Source: Conus ventricosus
Lineage: Eukaryota > Mollusca > Gastropoda > Neogastropoda > Conidae
NCBI GenBank assembly: GCA_018398815.1
Contig: CM031595.1
Coordinates: forward strand, 52,002,994 to 52,066,993
DNA: 64,000 nt
Direction of reading: 5' to 3'
Part shown: positions 12,163 to 23,532 of the stretch, piece by piece
Layout of the letters: the number at the start of each line of letters is the position of its first letter
Numbering within the stretch: position 1 is the stretch's first letter
The notes under the pieces: generated by a model
The model's database searches: none
What the model was told of the DNA's origin: nothing
What the model saw: only the letters and a program-made list of their open reading frames with translations
Position numbers and translations under genes: made by a program

Positions 12163-13041
12163 TCACGAGGTGAAAAATAATCACAATTAAGAACAGCTCT
12201 CCTTTATTCAGAGGTGTTTGGATGAATGTACAAAGAGCTGAATTGCGACGACTCCTCCAACCACTGCATAGCGTGGAAGTTGACAGAATCCGGCCAGTTT
12301 TGTAGCCTGCCGACACATCACTATTTCAGTATGAATTACAGGGACACAAAACTCAAAAACAAAACTTAACCATTCTGTTTCCTATCATTCACCCAGGTTC
12401 GTTTCCATTTCACATCCACTTCAGCTTCCGTGTTTTCAAGGTTCAGAGGTCAAAAATGAAATATTTTTGTATTTATGTACCACTTGAATACCCACCTGCC
12501 CACTCCCCCTCTCCCTCCCCTCCCGTCACCCCTTTCCTCATCAGTGCACGAACAGGAGGCTCGTTTCGCTTACATTCGTTTTGCCTACTTTGGTATTGCC
12601 TAAAGTTAATTCTGACATACCTTGTTTACAACAATTTGATTACTTTTGTTTCGCCTACAATTTGTTGTTGTTGTTTTAGGGGGGGGGGGGGGGGGGGGGG
12701 TAGGCTCCAACGCCATACAGTGGAACCGAGGCAGTTCATTCAAGTGGTAAAACAGACATTCTGAACTCGTCGCAGTTTACTTGTCGTAAAGACAACAAGC
12801 ATCGCCGCCCGCGTTTCAACATGGGGAGACTATATTTTGGGATTTGAATCTGGGAATGTCAGTTAATGCTGAAATCTCCACCCCATCATGTAATGTATGA
12901 ATAATGATCGTCTGTGACTTTTCGACAAGCCAAAAAGTATTTATAGCACGACGAGCTTTGCACAGTGAAGAAGGCGTAAACTACCATAAAACCCAACAGT
13001 TGCTGTCATGTGATCACTTCGAAGCAAAAGAAGAAACAGGA

Positions 13042-13108
<67 letters not shown>

Positions 13109-13117
13109 TGTGTGTTG

Positions 13118-13148
<31 letters not shown>

Positions 13149-13181
13149 TGTGTGTGTGTGTGTGTACGTGTGTGTGTGTGT

Positions 13182-13227
<46 letters not shown>

Positions 13228-13589
13228 CATTTTTCAGATACGGCTTACTTTCAATGAAACAAAGTCGAGGCTTTGTAACAGGCGTAACGAATCCCGTCGT
13301 GTTGATGAAACGCCTGGAGAGCAAATAAACCGAATGGAACCGGAGGGAATGGAGGGAGTGTATGTGTGTGTTGTGGATGGGGGGTGGGGGGAGGGGGGGA
13401 GGGCGGGGGGGGGGGTGACGCCGCCAAGATCAAAAGGTGGGCGACAAAACGTAAGGAGAAACATAGGAACGCCCTCTGGCAGGAAGAAGGAAGAATTCTC
13501 GGCATTTATTGAAGTTATCTGTCCATTCTTGTTTTCCTTTCTCTTCTATTCAACTGCATCCCCCCCCCTTCCCTCCCCTCCCCCCCCCC

Positions 13590-13629
<40 letters not shown>

Positions 13630-14775
13630 AGCCGAGATTTTAATACACAATCGGGGGCCGAAATAGCTCAGTTGGTAGAGCGCCAGACTCGTGATCCTGG
13701 GGTTGCGGGTTCGAATTTCGGTACAGGGGGATTTTTCCCTCGGAGTTAACATTGGTTCTGACTCCATTCCCCATACAGTCCTTCGAATGAGACTATAAAC
13801 CGAGGTTCCGTGTGTGAACGCACGCACAACATCGTGCACACCCGTAAAATCCCATCAACTTTGGAAGAGAAGGCCAGTTTGGCCGTTGGTATGGATGACA
13901 CGTTACACATAGCATGCACCTTCCCCGAAGAATGGAGTGTAGCTGCCTTAATGGCGGGATAAAAAACGGTCATTACACACAAAACTCCACTGCCTGTCTT
14001 ATACAGGCAGTGTTCGCAGGAGTATCAGCCTGCGTACGCAGAAAGAAAGAAAAAGAAAAACACAATCTGTGAAAAAGCACACTGAATGATCTGCTCGGTC
14101 TTCTAAGCTGAGACATCCATTCTTTGTTAGGTCTGTTTGCTCATGTCGTATGCTTATGTAACAGATCTACATGTTATGGACACACTTTTCACAAAATGAG
14201 AGAGAGAGAGAGAGAGAGAGAGTGAGAGAGAGAGAGAGAGAGAGAGATTGATCTTTAATAGGCAAAGATGAAGATTTTTAGGCTAATGCCTAGCCTTACA
14301 ATCTGTCCTTATCATGCATTCATTATTTCAACACATATCATTCATACCGACTATTCAACATAGTAATATTGCAATCTATTTCTACAATGGTAAGTAGACT
14401 ATTCATAAACGTAATAATGACATGGTGGATAGTCAAACAGAAGAAAACAAACAAACAAACAACAAACAAAAACAGCAAACAAACAAACAAAAACAAGCAA
14501 ACAAAATCACAGCGTGAGTGATCGGAGGAGGAGGGCGGGGGGAGAGAATGGTAGGTAGGGGGAGAAGAAGAGAGATGGTAGGCAGAGTGGGAGTGGGGAT
14601 GAGCGATTTAATGGAGTAGGTTACTTGTTTAAACGTGTGTTTCAAAGTATGGTTTACAGAAGACTTTGCGAATGGGCGTTAATGATTTTAATCGAATAAT
14701 TAAATACGTGAGACATAAAATGTTTATGTAAATGTTTCTTGAAAAGTGTCAACGTATTCATATTTTGTGGACTCG
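11934..14775. repeat. segmental duplication, copy B (clean)
   Basis: Clean counterpart of 8285-11260 with the same landmark order: TTC/TTA run, (TG)n, G run at about 12680, (TG)n at 13045-13225, poly-C at 13560-13629, SINE, (GA)n at 14200-14248, AAAC-rich tract and LINE 3' end. Sequence right of about 14775 continues the LINE with no matching continuation from copy A. Confidence 0.85.
13653..14062 (+). mobile_element. tRNA-derived SINE, full-length copy
   Basis: A head of about 75 bp resembles a tRNA, with an A box (TAGCTCAGTTGG, 13664-13675) and a B box (GGTTCGAATTTC, 13708-13719). These would be an internal RNA polymerase III promoter. A ~330 bp body follows. It includes a TGCCTGT/ACAGGCA hairpin near 13990-14010 and ends in a GAAAGAAAG-type A-rich tail. 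Two other copies in the window (10.05 and 47.65 kb) share head and body, which proves an interspersed family. SINEs of this design, with the TTAATGGCGGGATAAAAACGG-like 3' region, are familiar to me from molluscs. That attribution is from memory. Confidence 0.85.
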
Positions 14776-15820
14776 GTGAAAGTTAGTTCCAGATATGTGG
14801 TCCAGAGTAAGCTAGGCTTGTTTTGTATTGATCAATGTTTGGGTAGGGGAGGAGGAATTTTTATCGAGCCAGATGAGCTGTTCAATCTTGTAAAAAGGGC
14901 ATTGATATAACATGGCATAGTATCTATTGTAAACATAGATGATGCTTTGTTGAATTTCAATTGCTTACTCAGAGGAAGTATGTTCAGCGCTTTTAGTTTT
15001 CATCTCTTGTTAGAGATACGGCTGGATGGAGTAGCTTTGCGCACGTCTATGGAGAGAATTCAGCCTTTTTTTGTCTATCGTTACCAATAAAGCACGATGC
15101 TCAACTGTCTGTTCGATAGAATTGCCATTCAGCTAAAGTTTTAGGCAAAGAGGAGTTGGTTCTGGCTGGGTGAATGACTATTGAGTTTGAATGACACCAG
15201 TCTGACATGTCATTTAGACCTTCCTGGAGAGATTTTTCTATTGTCTGTAGATCACTACCATTTGTTTGGAGTGACGAGTCATCAACAAATGAATCTGCTG
15301 TGACATTTTCCTCTGATACGGACAATGGTAAATCATTGATAAAGATGCAGAATAGGAGGGGGCCTAGTATGAGCCTAGTGGGTCTCCATGTTGATAAAGT
15401 TGAAGCGGAGGTTTTGCCATTAAGCATCACATACCGAGTCCTATCGTTCAAGTATGATTGGAATAATGATACTGTCGAGGAATGGTTCAAGTAGATAGAT
15501 TGTTTCTGTAAAACAATGGACTGATCAACAAGATCAAACGCCTTTTTGAAGTCAAGAAAGACAACCCCTTTCATTTGTGATTGTGATTGTGATTTCATAT
15601 TTGAAAGCCATGAGTCACACATTCGTGATAATGCTGTGTGGTAGGAGTGATTACAAGGGAATCCAAATTGGAGTGGGTGAAATTGTTTTTCTCCATAAAC
15701 TGAGGAACGTGTGCAGTGGGGGTTGGATATAATTGATGGTAAGGATATAGGTTTGAAATTATTTGGATCCACCGAATCATCTGATTTTGGTAGGGGGATC
15801 ACTTCGGCATTTTCGAACAT
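14654..15820 (-). pseudogene. LINE (CR1/L2-like) ORF2 fragment, reverse transcriptase to C-terminus
   Basis: On the minus strand, 15820 to about 15101 reads as one open frame with reverse transcriptase motifs: FLDFKKAFDLVD (motif A), GPLLFCIFINDLPL and FVDDSS (the YADD-type catalytic box, here F-V-D-D). The usual GVPQGS before GPLLF is altered to TRLI. Downstream the frame is broken by stops, but C-terminal LINE features persist down to a TAA at 14656: SGPHIWN followed by a stop and LSP, then KKHLHKHFMSHVFNYS. Retrotransposition machinery, certainly inactive here. The N-terminal endonuclease is missing. The 3' end lies next to an oppositely oriented SINE. Confidence 0.85.
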
Positions 15821-15861
15821 TTGAGGAAGACATTAGTGTCAATGGATAAGTTATATATGTA

Positions 15862-15916
<55 letters not shown>

Positions 15917-16345
15917 AGTTTGTAAGGGTAGGAGGTTGGGGTGAAGTATTAACTTGGAAGTTTAAAGTGTAAATCAAGGGTGCGAAACACCCGAGACTCT
16001 AGGAGTCCCGGTAGCTCTGTATCCCCCATCACCTTCCCTCGCCCCCATCAGTTGAAAAGAAAAAGAAAAAAGAAAGAAAAAATGGGAAAAAAGATCTGTG
16101 CAGTGTTTTAATCCAATGGCGTGTTACACAGCATGAATCCATGATTTTGTTTTCAGATGAGGTGGGGGGGGGGGGGATTAGGGGGGTTAGAGGAGGGGGG
16201 GGGGTTCAAGTGTGCACATAATCACGCTGCACTCTCACCCTTTGTCAGTTTCTGAGAGAGGATGCTCACAGTTTTTGTATTTCTCGCTTTGCCCAGATCA
16301 AGACCATATAAAACTGCCTGCATGGAGGACAATAATTGATAGTTT
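15667..16345. repeat. tandem duplication of ~680 bp, first unit
   Basis: The unit begins in the LINE fragment (ATTGGAGTGGGTGA) and includes a (GA)n run at 15867-15914, a GAAAAG-rich tract and G runs. It is repeated immediately as 16346-17045. The join at about 16346 shows only a few bases of microhomology (ATTGG). Confidence 0.9.
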
Positions 16346-16540
16346 ATTGGAGTGGGTGAAATTGTTTTTCTCCATAAACTGAGGAACGTGTGCAGTGGGG
16401 GTTGGATATAATTGATGGTAAGGATATAGGTTTGAAATTATTTGGATCCACCGAATCATCTGATTTTGGTAGGGGGATCACTTCGGCATTTTCGAACATT
16501 TGAGGAAGACATTAGTGTCAATGGATAAGTTATATATGTA

Positions 16541-16582
<42 letters not shown>

Positions 16583-17045
16583 CGAGAGAGAGAGAGAGAG
16601 AGAGAGAGGCAGTTTGTAAGGGTAGGAGGTTGGGGTGAAGTATTAACTTGGAAGTTTAAAGTGTAAATCAAGGGTGCGAAACACCCGAGACCTCTAGGAG
16701 TCCCGGTAGCTCTGTATCCCCCATCACCTTCCTCGCCCCCATCAGTTGAAAAGAAAAAGAAAAAAGAAAGAAAAAATGGGAAAAAAGATCTGTGCAGTGT
16801 TTTAATCCAATGGCGTGTTACACAGCATGAATCCATGATTTTGTTTTCAGATGAGGTGGGGGGGGGGGGGGATTAGGGGGGTTAGAGGAGGGGGGGGGGG
16901 GGGTTCAAGTGTGCACACAATCACGCTGCACTCTCACCCTTTGTCAGTTTCTGAGAGAGGATGCTCACAGTTTTTGTATTTCTCGCTTTGCCCAGATCAA
17001 GACCATATAAAACTGCCTGCATGGAGGACAATAATTGATAGTTTA
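16346..17045. repeat. tandem duplication of ~680 bp, second unit
   Basis: Near-identical to 15667-16345. The differences are mainly in the (GA)n run and the G homopolymers. It starts with a duplicated ~155 bp piece of the LINE open frame, so that piece is a rearrangement product and not a separate insertion. Confidence 0.9.
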
Positions 17046-17049
17046 GACG

Positions 17050-17822
17050 CAGGGGCAGAGCTACCGGATTTTTGGTGGTGGTGGTGGCGGTGATGTTAAA
17101 TAAACATGCATCGTTAGTGGAAACATTTCTTGTTATCTTTAGCAGAGGGCACTGATACACGGCAAAAATGGATCGATATTGATCCCCGAATCGCCCGACC
17201 GAGATGTCGCCTATGTACCCTACCGGGGCCCAGATAGCCCAGGATCCTTGCCTCAAGTTGGAACCCCTCACCCTGACCTACATCGCAAGTTAGTATTTGA
17301 ATCTACCCCTTACCTCTCCACTTCCCCCACCCACTTTCCCCCATCTTGGTTTTGGGTTGGCTCTAAACAACACGACTTAACTTGATTAATAGGCTACTTT
17401 TAAGAGAGAGCCAGAGGCAATTTAATATCACAGTTCCACTGAAATTACGTCAAGACTCTATGACGTATACATGTTCCTAAAGTTCCAAAGTCTCACTCTG
17501 TTCAACTTTCTGTGTAACCTACCTAGTGGAGGTCAGGACATCTTCTTCTTCACTGTGTGGGGAAATCCCGCCATGATGTGCACAGTCGAAAGGTACAACG
17601 TTTAGATCCAATGGCTGACCCTACGCTTTCTCCACAATCTTTCTGCAATGAAGCAGGGTAAGCCCACAGTCGTTCGTCTTCTTCTGGTTATACTTCTTCT
17701 GCTGTACATTCAACAACATTATCTAAGAGTAAGTGGGAGTATTACAATCGTTTGGATTGATAACACTATGTCACAGCGTATAATCACAGCCATGCTGCCC
17801 CAAGATGTGTTTTCATTTCTTG
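17050..17822. other. unassigned stretch upstream of minisatellite
   Basis: No recognised gene. A short frame at 17648 codes a start-proximal hydrophobic run (VVRLLLVILLLLYI) and is followed by a donor-like AAGAGTAAGT near 17730. It could in principle be a first exon of the downstream gene, but nothing else supports that. Confidence 0.2.
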
Positions 17823-19510
17823 CATACTATCCTGTCTACATATTATGTATCAATGGAACCTGTCATACCATCCTGTCCTCTAACCGTGCATTAGTATGAC
17901 ATGTCATACTATCCTGTCCTCTAGCCGTGCCTCAGTAGGACCTTTCATACTATCCTTCCTCTGTGTCTCAGTAGGACCTGTCATACTATCCTTCCTCTAA
18001 CTGTGTCTCAGTAGGACGTGTCATACTATAACTATCCTTCTTCTAACTGTGTCTCAGTAGGACCTGTCATACTATCCTTCCTCTAACTGTGTCTCAGTAG
18101 GACCTGTCATACTATCCTTCTCTAACTGGCTCGTAGGACTGTCATATATCCAGTCCTCTGATGCGTCTCAGTGGGACCAGTCATACTAGCCTGTCATCAA
18201 ACTGTGTCTCAGTGGGACCTGTCATACTATCCTGCCCTCTGTGTCAGTGGGACCTGTCATGCTGCCCTGTCCTCTTACTGTGTCTCAGTGGGACCCCGTC
18301 ATATTATCCTGTCCTCTAACTGTGTCTCAGTGGGACCTTTCCATAAAATGACCTGTCCTCTAAGTGTGTTTGAAAGGAGTCTCCACCACACTATCCTGCC
18401 GCGTAAGTGTGTCCCAATGGGACCACAGTCATTTTATCTTGCTTTCTGTGTGTGTCTCATTGGGACTTTTCTCATATCATCCTGTTATCTGAAGGTTAGT
18501 CAACAGGACCTCCGTCATACTATCCTGTCCTCTACGTGTGTCTCAGTGGGACCTCCGTCATACTATCCTGTCCTCTACGTGTGTCTCAGTGGGACCTCCG
18601 TCATACTATCCTGCCCTCTACGTGTGTCTCAGTGGGACCTCCGTCATACTATCCTGTCCTCTACGTGTGTCTCAGTGGGACCTTTCCATAATAGTAACCT
18701 GTCCTCGAGGTGTTTTACAGGATATCTCCGCAATACTATCCTGCCCTCTCAGTATGTCTCAGTAGGACATCCGTCATACTATCCTGCCCTCTAAGTGTGT
18801 CTCAGTAGGACATCCGTCATACCATCCTGCCCTCTCAGTGTGTCTCAGTAGGACATCCGTCATACTTTCCTGTCCTTTAAGTGTGTCTTGGTAGGACCTC
18901 TGTTATACTGTCCTCTCTGTGTGTCTCAGTGGGGCATTTTCATAATATTGACCTGACCTGTAAGAATCTTAAAAGGAGTCTTCATCACACTAACTGGTCC
19001 TTTAAGTGTTTCGATAGGAGACCCGTCATACTATCCGCTCCTTTAAGTGTGTCTCAGTGGGGCATTTCCATAATACTGACCTGTCCCGTAAGAATCTTAA
19101 ATCGGATTCTTCATCATACCGTCTGCTCCTTTAAGTGTGTCTCGATAGGACATCCGTCATACCATCCTGTCCTCTAAGTGTGCCTCAGTGGGGCATTTTC
19201 AGTATACTAATCTGTCCTGTAAGCATCTGAAAAGGAATTTTCATCATACTATCTGATCCTTCAAGTGTGTCTCGATAGGAGATCCGTCATATCATCCGAT
19301 TCCCTGAATGTACCTCGATGGTACCTTTGTTATACAATCCTGTTCTCTAAGTGTGTCTCAGTAGAACCTAAGTCGCATTGTCCTCCCTTCAAAGTGCGAG
19401 CGGGATTTCAGCCAGTCAGTCTCTCCTGTTCTCTAAGTGTGTCTCAACAAGATTTCGTTCATGGTATCGTGACCTCTAAGTGTGTCTCAATGGGCCATCA
19501 TCAGTCGTAT
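17823..19510. repeat. 43-bp minisatellite (about 39 copies)
   Basis: Head-to-tail units built from TGTCTCAGTGGGACCT, CCGTCATACTATCC and TGTCCTCTAAGTG. Units are most regular at about 18,500-18,700 and degenerate at both ends. The unit is not a multiple of three, so the 207-codon frame over it is an artefact. Each unit has a pyrimidine-rich stretch ending in TCTCAG, which resembles a splice acceptor. The array ends about 90 bp before the first ankyrin exon. Confidence 0.95.
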
Positions 19511-19597
19511 CATTGTGTCTTCGTCCTCTCTTCATGCAGCTGATGGCGTGACTAGCGAGCAGCAGCGTGACCTCAGGCCGGTGTGTCCTTCCTGCAG

Positions 19598-20520
19598 CAC
19601 CTGACCATGGCCAGCAGTCCGGAGATGGTGGTGCACCGCTTCCTGAATGCGGTGAGGAACGGACAGGAAGTGCGCAAGCTGCACTCCATCCTGGCCATGA
19701 TCCCCAAACAGGATCTGATGGCCTGGGTGGACACCAACAGGCAGGACATTCTGCACTACGCCATCATGGCCGACAACGTGGAAGCTGTGGATTTCTTGCT
19801 CAAGATGGGCTACTTCACCACGCCCTACGAGCCTCAGGTCAACATGTACGCTCATTTAGCCGCCCGCCTGGGCCAGCGGGCTGTCATGTGCACGATTCTT
19901 CAACATAGACCTGAAGACTTCAAAGCGGCGCAACAGCCTCAGGTCATGATGCCCCTCGAGTATGGCGGTATCAGCCGCATCGGTTCCGCAAAGCTGTCTG
20001 CGAAAGGGTCCGAAGTGGCCATGCCCGCTGTGGTGGGAAATCAGCTCTTCACAGACGGCAAACGCTTGTCCCAAAAAGACTCAGAGTCTTCCATGGCGAC
20101 TCCCAAACGCCTCAGCCAGGTCGGCGCTGTTGGGCTAGGACTCACCTCCCATGTAGGTCCGTCCTCTTCCTGCCTCGCTAACCGCCCCGGTCGTTTAAGT
20201 TTGGTCGAAGGTGGAATGCTTGGGATTCCCATACGTCCTACACGAATATCTCAGCAGCTTGACATTGGGGAATCCCTGCCGTCGTCCAAGAAATCGCAGA
20301 GGCGGTTTTCCTCTCCCGAGAATTCAGGGGAAAGTGTGAGTTCGGCCAAGCGAGTCATGTACACGCCCTGGATGTGGCTGCCCGCTCCAGGCACGTGAAC
20401 TGCGTGAAGGCGTTGCTGGACATGTACATCCTGAGGGCCCACCCAGAGACGGGCAGCAAGGGGTACCTCACCCTGGCAGCTCTGGCCAACAACACCTATT
20501 CTCTGAAATTACTTTTGGAG
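19598..20520 (+). CDS. ankyrin-repeat gene, exon 1 of those visible (one apparent frameshift)
   Basis: Acceptor CCTTCCTGCAG ends at 19597. An in-frame ATG at 19607 in strong context (ACCATGG) may be the true start, so this could be either the first coding exon or an internal one. From that ATG, ankyrin-like units lie at residues ~43-72 (RQDILHYAIMADNVEAVDFLL) and ~77-106. A Ser-rich linker of more than 100 residues follows. Two more ankyrin units (HVHALDVAARSRHVNCVKALL and GYLTLAALANNTYSLKLLLE) are in a different frame, so an indel lies somewhere around 20,260-20,355. The exon ends in a phase-0 donor, GAG|GTCAGT, at 20520. Ankyrin repeats bind partner proteins, here probably in the cytoplasm. 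Later exons add a SOCS-box-like end. Confidence 0.8.
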
Positions 20521-20528
20521 GTCAGTCT

Positions 20529-20529
<1 letters not shown>

Positions 20530-20597
<68 letters not shown>
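20530..20597. repeat. (CT)n microsatellite
   Basis: A pure CT tract starting 10 bp after the exon 1 donor. It could act as a polypyrimidine or PTB-binding tract in the intron, which is inference. Confidence 0.95.
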
Positions 20598-20639
20598 ACT
20601 GTGATAATAAAGTATCTAGGCGAATATTTTCCCCACTAG

Positions 20640-21010
20640 GCTTAGCTTTGTATTTGACCATGAGGATCTCGCAAGAGATCGAAAAAGAATGCCTTGAGGT
20701 GTATTGTGCGTAAATCATACACGCTTAAAAAGATTCAATAGAAGTATTTTTCAAAATTTTTGACACGCAGGTTCTACCTATTGCCGTGTTATGGGGCTGA
20801 GATATAGGGACTCGATAAATGCAAGAAGATGAAGTACATATTCTGTTTTGCTGTCCTAAAGTATGTGATCTTAGGCAAAAGGACATTCTGCGTAACTTTT
20901 ATGCAAACCATGTTTATTCCATGTGGCCTTATTTATGACAAAAAGTAACAGCAACATACTGAGGAATTTATGCTTGAATCTTTACAAAGCCATTAAAAGG
21001 TGTGCTAATG
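20640..21010 (+). pseudogene. LINE C-terminal remnant (zinc-knuckle region)
   Basis: With stops and shifts, the plus strand reads DEVHILFCCPKVCDLR near 20,830. This is the pattern (E-x-E-x-H-[F/I]-L-x-x-C-x-x-[Y/V]-x-x-L-R) seen near the C-terminus of many non-LTR retrotransposons, and it is comparable to the clear copy at 23.5-24.1 kb. It is heavily degenerate. Confidence 0.5.
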
Positions 21011-21179
21011 CAGTTGAAGAAACCGGAGGCTGATATTGAAGCATTTACCTATAATGTTTTTTCGTTAAAGATATTTTAACTGTATTCTCAGTATATCAGT
21101 AAAATGTCTCTTATGTTCACTGTATGGATTCCTCCCTTCAGAAGGGGCTGTGGCCTATACTGAATAGAATTTTCCACTT

Positions 21180-21183
<4 letters not shown>

Positions 21184-21248
<65 letters not shown>
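21184..21248. repeat. (CT)n microsatellite
   Basis: A pure CT tract in the first visible intron. Flanking sequence from 21,010 to 21,480 shows no gene. Confidence 0.95.
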
Positions 21249-21252
<4 letters not shown>

Positions 21253-21479
21253 TGATGTGAAATAGGGCTGTTTACTGATTCTAAAGATGAAGCAGCAGAT
21301 GAGGTTCAAGATGAGGAAAAGCATGGTGTACAAACGACTTTAAGAAACGCTCTCCCTGCCTTTCGCTGATAATATCGCTTAAGTGTCATACGCCCATACT
21401 GGGCTGTAAAATCAGTTGTATGCCCTTGAAAGAGCATCGCGAAGGCTAGACATTGACGTTAGTACACAAAATAATGTGA

Positions 21480-21895
21480 TGGCGTTCAGGACAGGGGGAC
21501 ATCTTGCTGTACCTGTCATATCTTTTCAGACTGAGGATCTCTCACACTCTCACACGGATGAGTGCCCATGGGGCACCGGTCCACGGACGACAGCCTATAT
21601 TCTTCAGTTCTGTCCCATCTTTGATATTCTATGAAAGGAAACGTGGCCAAGTGGACCCGAGGGAGAAGCGGGGGGTGGTGTGTGTGTGTGTGTGTGGGAG
21701 GGGGGGGGGGGCAGCGATGGCGCTTAGGCTGACGGACGACTTCGCCCACAACACCAAGAACGCAGAAGAAGAAGAAGAAGAAGAAGAAGACGATGACGAC
21801 GACGACATCGACAAAGAAGAAGAAGAAAGAAGAAGTAGCAAAAGAAAAAGATTAGAAGAAGAAGAAGAAAAAAGAAGAAGAAGAAGAAAAAGCTG
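21480..21895 (+). mobile_element. LINE 3' end with GAA-rich tail
   Basis: In frame, the piece SHTDECPWGTGPRTTAYILQ followed by FCPIFD matches the CPCG-type C-terminal motif of RNase H-bearing non-LTR elements. The related fragments at 50.0 kb (SSCPCGTAPVTVKHFLQD) and 51.0 kb (GECPCGEGLMTTDHILQD) show the same block. The expected second Cys is Trp here. A short (TG)n and G run interrupt the end, and a (GAA)n-rich tail follows at 21763-21895. Non-functional 3' fragment. Confidence 0.65.
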
Positions 21896-22025
21896 ATAAA
21901 CAGTGGTACATGCAGAGCTAACCACTGGAAGTGGTCAGTTTTGAACACTTACCTCGGCTTACCATTAACTAGAATGGAACTAGTTGCAAAGCCAGACGAC
22001 TGCAGGCGGAAATCTAAACAAATCT

Positions 22026-22119
22026 TAAATAAATGTTAGCGAACCGCCCAGAGAACGTGGACAAACGAGTCACGAGACAAAACACCACGTTCTCTGGGCG
22101 GTTCGCTAACATTTATTTA
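22026..22119. repeat. perfect 35-bp inverted repeat with 24-nt loop
   Basis: Arms 22026-22060 and 22085-22119 are exact reverse complements. Each has an AT-rich outer part (TAAATAAATG) and a GC-rich inner part (CGCCCAGAGAACGTGG). RNA or single-stranded DNA would form a very stable hairpin. No similar sequence is seen elsewhere in the window. Confidence 0.95.
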
Positions 22120-23520
22120 GAATGGAACGCTAAAAACAAAGCAAAATGGGTTGGACATAATATGTGGAAGCTAGGAACTCCAGGCGCTGCAACCTTTTTA
22201 AGCTGTTTGAGTTTTAGGTTTGGCCAGCTTTGCCTTTTAGTGCTGGGGAACTATCCCTCTGAAAGCAGTTCAAAGGATACGAACTTGTGTGAGTAAGAAA
22301 CTACTAGCAGTAACTTAACTTCATGATTTACGGGGTGTTGGGAAAGTATCTGTCGTATGTTACTATAAGCATAAAAACTTTTAAATCGATGCGGGTTTTT
22401 GATCATTAGAAATGAACGATTACAGAATGCCAAGAACTACCTACCATTCATTAAAACAGCTTAATGAGAAGGGCACAGAAACATGGGTTTCTGAGATATG
22501 GAGATGACTTTTCTCGTATGGATTTGAAGTTGTCGGGTTAAACCAAGGGATAGAGAATAATACCGTTTTGTTTATTCAGGAGATGGAAATAATAGCGTCT
22601 GAGACTGCTCATGGCAAGACTAGCAGGGCAAACTGACGAATAACAGCATTTTTTTTTTACGTAGAGAAACTAAGCAGAGTCTACAGACCGAGCCCTGCAG
22701 CAATAAGATTGCGGCTAATTATTTAAACGACCGTATTGCAAAATTTTGAATGATCGTAAATCAAGTTATGTGTGGTGCGAATTGGTTTCCTTCCAGTGTC
22801 CCATTGAAAATCTGTCCCCTCTGTTATACAGATATAGAATAACCAGAGATGCAGGTGTGTCTCAGCATTAACATATGCTTAGGAGAGACAATAACTATGT
22901 TCGTGTTTGTACAGTAGAAGCCATCATGAGCAGCACAGTAGTGCTATTTGCTTTGCATCATTGTTTGTAGCGTGCGAAGAATATGTCTGAAATGCTTACA
23001 ACCTGTGCATGTGCAAGATCGTACCGACAATGACGAAGGAAATGTCAATAGAACATTATTCACTAACGGATGTAAGCTCACGGATGCTGATGCATGCACA
23101 CAAATCCAGAGATCATTATCGCTTTCGAGCTACTCCTTTGCAGCGGTAGCGAGGGGTTTGTCGCATGAATAGGGGATAAAAGTACATTAGGTGACTGGTA
23201 TGATCAAGGATTCAGAACAGCAGTAAATAGATAAATAAATCAATAAATAAAACAAAATATTTTTTAAAAGGTGAAAGCTTTACAGGATAGCCAGTCGAGC
23301 AGGAGATTCTAGTGACTAACACGCTTGTTGTATAGCACCCAGAAATTGCAATCATTTACAAAAGCGCAAAGGAACAGATTTTCACGAAGCGTTACTGTCT
23401 GAGTCGTCATCTTCAGTGAATAATGAAAAACTTTTTTCTTTTTAAAGTGAATATAGAAAAAAGTACTGATGATATCACAGTCGATGACTGATTTCAACTA
23501 TACAATTTTTTAAATTTTTT
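22120..23520. other. gene-free intron sequence
   Basis: AT-rich, normal-complexity sequence between the hairpin and the LINE fragment. I recognise no exon or element. Confidence 0.4.
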
Positions 23521-23532
23521 TCGAAAACGAAA

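Noticed and set aside
13653..13725. tRNA gene
   Set aside because: It has A and B boxes, but no clean cloverleaf with a matching acceptor stem. It is followed by a shared ~330-bp body in other copies, so it is the head of a SINE.
15101..15820. Host reverse transcriptase gene
   Set aside because: The motifs are those of a LINE. The frame is truncated, lacks the endonuclease and GVPQGS block, and its 3' part has stops.
18171..18794. 207-codon frame in the 43-bp minisatellite
   Set aside because: The unit length is not a multiple of three and the frame survives only by chance. It repeats the same phrases in three frames.
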